DNA from: Coleophoma eucalyptorum
Taxonomy: Eukaryota > Ascomycota > Leotiomycetes > Helotiales > Dermateaceae
NCBI GenBank assembly: GCA_026120035.1
Contig: JALRME010000005.1
Coordinates: 62,001 to 126,000 of the forward strand
Reading direction: 5' to 3'
DNA: 64,000 bases
A model generated the notes under the pieces. The model did no database searches. It was not told the DNA's origin and worked only from the letters and a program-made list of their open reading frames with translations. The position numbers were made by a program, and so were the translations under genes. Below, piece by piece: positions 58,977 through 64,000 of the stretch (position 1 is the stretch's first letter; every line of letters begins with the position of its first letter).

Positions 58977-61900
58977 TCTGAAAGAGTGAAAGTAGTCGAG
59001 AGTGAATGAGTCAAGGATTAAACCGGTAAAAGAATGATTGCACCGAAAGGTAAATGAAAGTGAGCTGAGATGCTTGATGAGATGATCGGGACAGAGCCGG
59101 ACCAGCGCTGGTCTTATATACATGATGGATGCCTATGAAATGCAGGTCTCCTGAACCCCATCCACCACCGCGGCAGTTCCTGGATAGTGGCGCATTGAGT
59201 CCCATCTTCATTTTCCAAAAGAGTTGACGGCCTGGGAGCGACAGCGAGTCGGGAAGCAATAGCTTGCAGCTATTGGGCTGAGCTAGGAGCGAGGACTAGT
59301 GCTTAGCGAGGGGTTTGGAAGGGTTCGACACTGCACCAAGGACACTGGACGCTGGACACCCGACTTAGCTCGACTACGTCCAATAATGCAACTCCCCTGT
59401 TCTGTCCGAGGTGCGCTATGGGAGAAGCAGCCACTGCCCGCTAACCCTGCCGACATGATATCACTCTCGGCCCCAACCGACTTGGCTTTGTTGTGTCAGC
59501 TCACTACGCTCCATCGAGCCTCCAGTTCAGCTGCTTAACCCATCATACGAGGGCACGTTTCGATAGCTCCCAGCATCTCGGACCCCGAGAGCCCTTTAGA
59601 CATATGCCTTCTTAACCGATCGTCCACAGCAAGCATGGCTCTCTGCCTCTGTGAGCATACCGTATAGTATCATTGGAGCAAGCGAGAATGATCGCCCATT
59701 ACCCGGTGAGAACCAGGAGTCGGATTGCTACCTACCTCTCTGCGCCCCGGATCCCCGTCAGTATTATCAATATTCTTAACGCTCAAGCTTAAGGGTGCCC
59801 AATTCACGATGAACTGTGGGTACACCAATCGAATAGGACTGTCGATCCCCATGTCCTAGGAGTTCATTAATGATCCGACCATTAGATCTCGCTCGTATTG
59901 CGGTTCTTCCTCCTGGAGAGGACGGCACAGGGGAAATCTTTGCAAACCGATAGATAACCCGATTACCATGAAAAGTGTTCTGCCCCGTCGTTGCTATTGT
60001 ACGCCGCGGGCGCTTGCTAACGCTTTCTCGCTAAGAGTCCGAGCCAAACCAGCCATTTACGCTGGTTGCTAACCACACGTAGCCATTGGGCTTGACCAGA
60101 CATCTCAACTGGGCTAGATTCCAGCCGTGCACTAACCTCAGTTGAGGCTCAATGACCATTAGGGAACCGATGCAGAAATACAGGTACCGGCAACTCGGAA
60201 ATAAACACCCTTCGAGGTGTGTCCGAGCCAATTTACCGGCCGGCGATGCACGTTGATTGATGTGCTAAGTTGCTTTAGTTCGACCTATGTTGGAAGAGAC
60301 GCTAACTGGATTGAACTTTATTTCCCCTTTCTCGTTGCTCGCTGCTCGGTATGGTCGATATAGGGGTTTGGATTCAATTATGCTTGATAATAACCATCTT
60401 CTTCAGGCTTGGCCTAGATGCAAGAGTCGACATGCTTCTCCGCGGTTGGCATTATTTTGGCGAGCGAAATCCCTAAGGCTTGCGATACAATCAATACACG
60501 AGCAAACACGGGAGCAGCTGGACCTGCACCATGTTGCGGCCGCCTCCTTGCATCCTAAGTGGCTTGACAACCACGACAGAAAACATCGCATGATGGTATT
60601 CCCGTTGCTCTGCGTCAATACGCCAGCGAAGAACGAACAGACGATGCTCAGCTTGGACGGTTCGCTGCAGAGCAGAAGTCAAGTCAGTTCCCTTGCCAGA
60701 ATCTTTTCTTAGAAGTCGATGCCACGCTAGAGCCCCCCTGAGCCGCTGTACCTGGAGCTAAGGCGTCGCTTTCGGCGCCTATCAAGGGGCAGCAGTTTAC
60801 CGTGCGTACCCAGGGGAGTAAACACCAGACGACCGTGGATGACTTAGCACCCTATAGATCCAGATGGACAAATGCTCGGCAGATCTAAAAAAGATTCAAT
60901 AATTTTACCTGGGCTGAAGCATAGAATCTGGTAAACAATCCACAAACCCTTCCACTGGCACTTGGCAATTTAGCGGGGAAGCGCAACAGGCTCTCGTAGA
61001 ATAGGAGAATTCCAATAGAAAATCATGGGGGAGAGAGAGAGAGGAGAGGGGCGCCGAGCAGGGGAATCTCGAGGATCTCCCGTGGCCCAGGCCTGATGCA
61101 CCCTCGCGGAGAAAAAAAGCTATTGCCGAGATGCAGGAACATGCATGCTTCCCCCTCCTCGTATTGATCCCACTTTGAGTCCTTTCGTTCCTCTCTCCCG
61201 CGCAACAACCTACAGAGTTCTCGAGCCTCTAGACCCATAGCTGAAGCTTTGTGGGGAAAACAAGCACATCACATCATCGAGAAGCAAAAAAAGGTACCGC
61301 ACAATGTGACCGACTGCATACACGAGCAAAGCCCTCAGGACTTTCGCCTGTCCAAAACGTCTGATCTCGGCGCTTCGGAGGAGGCAGCAGCCAGCTGCCA
61401 GCATTGCTATGACAAAGAGCAACAGAGGATCATGCCATAGCAAACAAATAAATAAATAAAAAAAGAAACGAATGCTCAAATCGGTCCTGCGATTCTGCGT
61501 CGAGCGTGCATACACGGGGGAGGGTGGCTGGTATTGAAAGTTTGTTTTTAAGGTTCAATCTTTCCATGTGTGGAGTGCATATGTTGGTTTTATGCCTTGT
61601 GAGAGCAGGCCAGTCAAGATCCTTGAACGAACGCGCTAAATCGACGACAATGGTCGTCTCTTGCGTTCAGTGGGCGGTGCCCTGTTATGTAATAGAAGCA
61701 CCTCCAGCGTCAAATTCTCCGTCTGGATTCGCTGGAAAGGAATAGTTGGTGATCAAGTGTTCCGTCAGAAACTCTCTGAGAAGTTGTGGTTCTGGTGGTT
61801 CGATATGCATCTCTCCCATAGTGAATCTGTTCCATCAGGTCCTCGGAAAGTAGGTTTGGTCCACAAGGGGCTGTCAAGGCTAGTCTTGAATTCTGCTGGC

Positions 61901-62757
61901 TAAATAGGGTGTGTTTTAATTGTTGCTCTAGATATTTCAATTCCGTAGTAATTGATTAAATATCCTCTACGCATTCGTAATAATATTTAGATCAGATGAA
62001 GAAGGTCACTTAATCGAATTAATATAGCATTCGACATGGGGTATATTGCAGAGTTCTCTATTATTCTTTGTATCCTAGTCCTTAATTAAGAACATCTATC
62101 TCTTTTGCTTTGCTGTCCTAGAATAAATGGCAAGAAATCAGTTACAGAACAAAATCATGTGCGTCCCGTAAAAACAACCAATATTGTATTATTAAATGTC
62201 TTGACTTTGTAAATCTCTGCAATTTCTGGGGGTGACGAACTTGTCAATCAAAGTAGCTAGCTATTTCAACTAACCAATTATTTAACTTTCTTATCTGAAA
62301 TAACAAGAGGTCTTTTAGGTCGAGTCTTTCCCATACAACGATCTTCATAGCATTATTTAGATAGTTTAAGTGTTGTAGTTCAAACTGTTATAGAAGGGGG
62401 GGGGGTGGATCATGATTACCTAACACACCCTTCCGTACAAGCAGATCGGGGTTTGGAAAGGGCAGCAGAACCACGTTTTAAGAAATGATACAACAACGCA
62501 AAAAGAAACACTGTCACGATAGCTTTGAATATAAAATTGACAAAACAAGTAGTTATAGTTATTGGTTGCAATGCGACTTTTCCCAGAGACTCCAAGGCGC
62601 CATGCTACCAGCCCAGATCATAATTCATTCCAGTGCAAGTGCAACTCAAATACAGCCGGAGCTTACTTCTTCGCGAGCTTGGCTCTAGTGCCACCCAATG
62701 TTATTCCATACACTTTGCGCATGATATCAGAATCAACCATATTCGCTGCATATTCCG
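58977..62757. other. 3.8 kb gene-poor interval
   Basis: The promoter of the secreted protein lies at the left end. Scattered frames of 60-140 codons on both strands (largest 60287-60712, plus) show no family resemblance or splice structure. There is a G-run near 62397-62406. It could hold a long promoter, non-coding RNA or genes too fragmented to call. Confidence 0.5.
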
Positions 62758-64000
62758 CTATCTTCGTTTGCTCGAAGTCATTGGCTCAAAGGCGTCGTCG
62801 TCATCTGAGATCTCATCATCGCTGAGCTCCACGGTCTGCGTCTGTGTCTTTGGTTGTTGCGAGAAGTTTAACTGAGTTTGCCGACTTGCGCGTGTTGCAG
62901 CAGCCCGTCTCGGTTGTGCCTTTGGCGGTGGCTCGTCATCAAGCATCACCACATCATCATCTTCGTCGTCGCTTGGCGCGGCAGCTTTCTTACGCCCTCT
63001 GGCAGGTGTTTTCTTCGCTGGAGCGGCTTTTGGTTTGGCCGGCGCTCTCTTCGCTGGTGCACGCTTTGCTGGAGCTTTCTTAGCAGGTGCAGGGGCCGCT
63101 ATGGACTCATTATCGCTATTCGCAGCTGCTCGGCCTCGTCTGCCATCTTCATCTCCGTCCACATCGTCTCGGATCAGCGCAGCTGGCTGATCTTCCCACT
63201 CTCCATCAAGATCCGAATCCCAAGTTGGAGGACGAGGATGATATCTACCAATCTTTGTTGATCGCTTGACTGTGCCTTCGAGAAACTGCTTCTCTAACTT
63301 TGCCTTCTGACGCTCCATGACATTGTCAATATCTTGCTCGTCGAAGTCATCTAGTGTGAGCATTTCTTTGACTTGGCGGGTCAAGCTATCCGATACAAAT
63401 ATTTCCATCGCGTGTTTATCATCCTTATCAACAAACTGCACAACGGCATCGCCGAAAGGAGCTTGTGGTAAAATCTTCAGTGACTGCGCCGTCAAGAATT
63501 CCTTGACGACTTTGTCGATTCGTACTGTGTCTGCAGACATAGCGGCCAGGACAGCATCCTCAGGCATCTCCTTGTCTCCGTTCGATTTTTCTGTCTCATG
63601 TCAGTGGGCTTTATATAATCTAGTGTTGAAGGGTAACAAACTTGTTCCGCCCGTTTTTTTCCTGTAAAACACGACCACGTCATTGACGTTTGCGACCTTG
63701 CCAACGAATCTGTTTGAAAAGCGCTGGGGGTTTTCACAGTCAAACTTGCCTCCTTCTGGAGCAGTATATTCGACTTTCAGTCTGACCAATGGTAAAGGTA
63801 TATCCTTTTCGTCGATCTCCTCGTCTTGAACTGCAAGCCATTCTTGCCGTGCTTCTTCGATAAGCTTCTCAACTACCTTGATTAATTCTATTGTGACTTG
63901 CTGTCGGTTATCCTTCATTCGTGCAAGACTCTTGAAGCGCTTATCGGTAGCCAGAACAAGCTCACTGGTCACAAAAGGCCGAACCGACTTGATCCGATGC
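62758..64000 (-). CDS. mre11: DNA double-strand-break repair nuclease Mre11, C-terminal part (continues past the window)
   Basis: Exons from beyond 64000 to 63642 and 63590-62758, with a 51-base intron (GTTTGT...GACAG). The visible part starts in the Mre11 DNA-binding capping domain: LVRLKVEYTAP, then CENPQRFSNRFVGKVANVNDVV, the strongly conserved segment. A helical region (DKVVKEFLTAQSLKIL) follows, then a low-complexity basic tail (repeated APAKRAPAK, ARGRKK) and an acidic end (DDEDDDVVMLDDEPPP). The N-terminal phosphoesterase motifs lie outside the window. Mre11 acts with Rad50 and Nbs1/Xrs2 in the nucleus to process broken ends. Ala/Lys/Pro-rich tails of this kind are usual in filamentous-fungal Mre11. 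Confidence 0.93.

Noticed and set aside
1..64000. CRISPR arrays, rRNA genes, bacterial-type operons
   Set aside because: None seen; introns, codon context and gene content are those of a fungal nuclear genome.

Overview
The window is nuclear DNA of a filamentous ascomycete (Pezizomycotina). Genes carry short GT-AG introns of about 40-100 bases. Two Zn2Cys6 regulators, an NLR-type NB-ARC/TPR protein, a two-subunit fungal fatty acid synthase and a non-reducing polyketide synthase are all typical of this group. Housekeeping genes sit towards both ends: vps11, an intron-containing tRNA-Leu(CAA) and a tartrate-dehydrogenase-family gene on the left, and the 3' part of mre11 at the right edge. The species cannot be fixed from the sequence alone.

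Layout. 1-3.4 kb: gene edge and a secreted Ser/Thr- and Cys-repeat wall protein. 4.6-10.4 kb: vps11, tRNA-Leu, tartrate dehydrogenase family gene. 10.8-14.4 kb: two opposed halves of what looks like one Zn2Cys6 regulator. 15.2-18.8 kb: NLR-like gene with an N-terminal hydrolase domain and near-identical TPR repeats, interrupted by an assembly gap. 20.3-23.6 kb: a 2-oxoglutarate oxygenase and a sugar transporter. 24-29.6 kb: AT-rich, repeat-decayed DNA with a Ty1/copia remnant and a probable solo LTR; an aflR-like regulator lies inside it. 29.7-56.6 kb: the core of a biosynthetic cluster. 57.5-59 kb: a secreted Ser/Thr-rich protein. About 3.7 kb without a clear gene follows, then mre11.

The cluster (about 26.7-56.6 kb) encodes an AflR-like activator, an FSH1-family serine hydrolase, an AflS/AflJ-like coactivator, a 14-TM drug transporter, divergently transcribed FAS alpha and beta subunits, and a SAT-KS-AT-PT-ACP-ACP-TE polyketide synthase. 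This is the gene set that makes a hexanoyl starter and loads it on a norsolorinic-acid-synthase-type enzyme in the aflatoxin, sterigmatocystin and dothistromin pathways. None of the usual tailoring genes (ketoreductase, P450s, Baeyer-Villiger enzymes, versiconal enzymes, anthrone oxidase) is present in the window. Perfect TCG-N5-CGA palindromes, the known AflR recognition pattern, occur in each of the four structural-gene promoters examined: hydrolase/aflS, transporter, FAS alpha/beta and PKS. The cluster therefore looks like an intact, self-regulated, minimal or fragmented hexanoate-primed polyketide locus whose product may differ from the known toxins.
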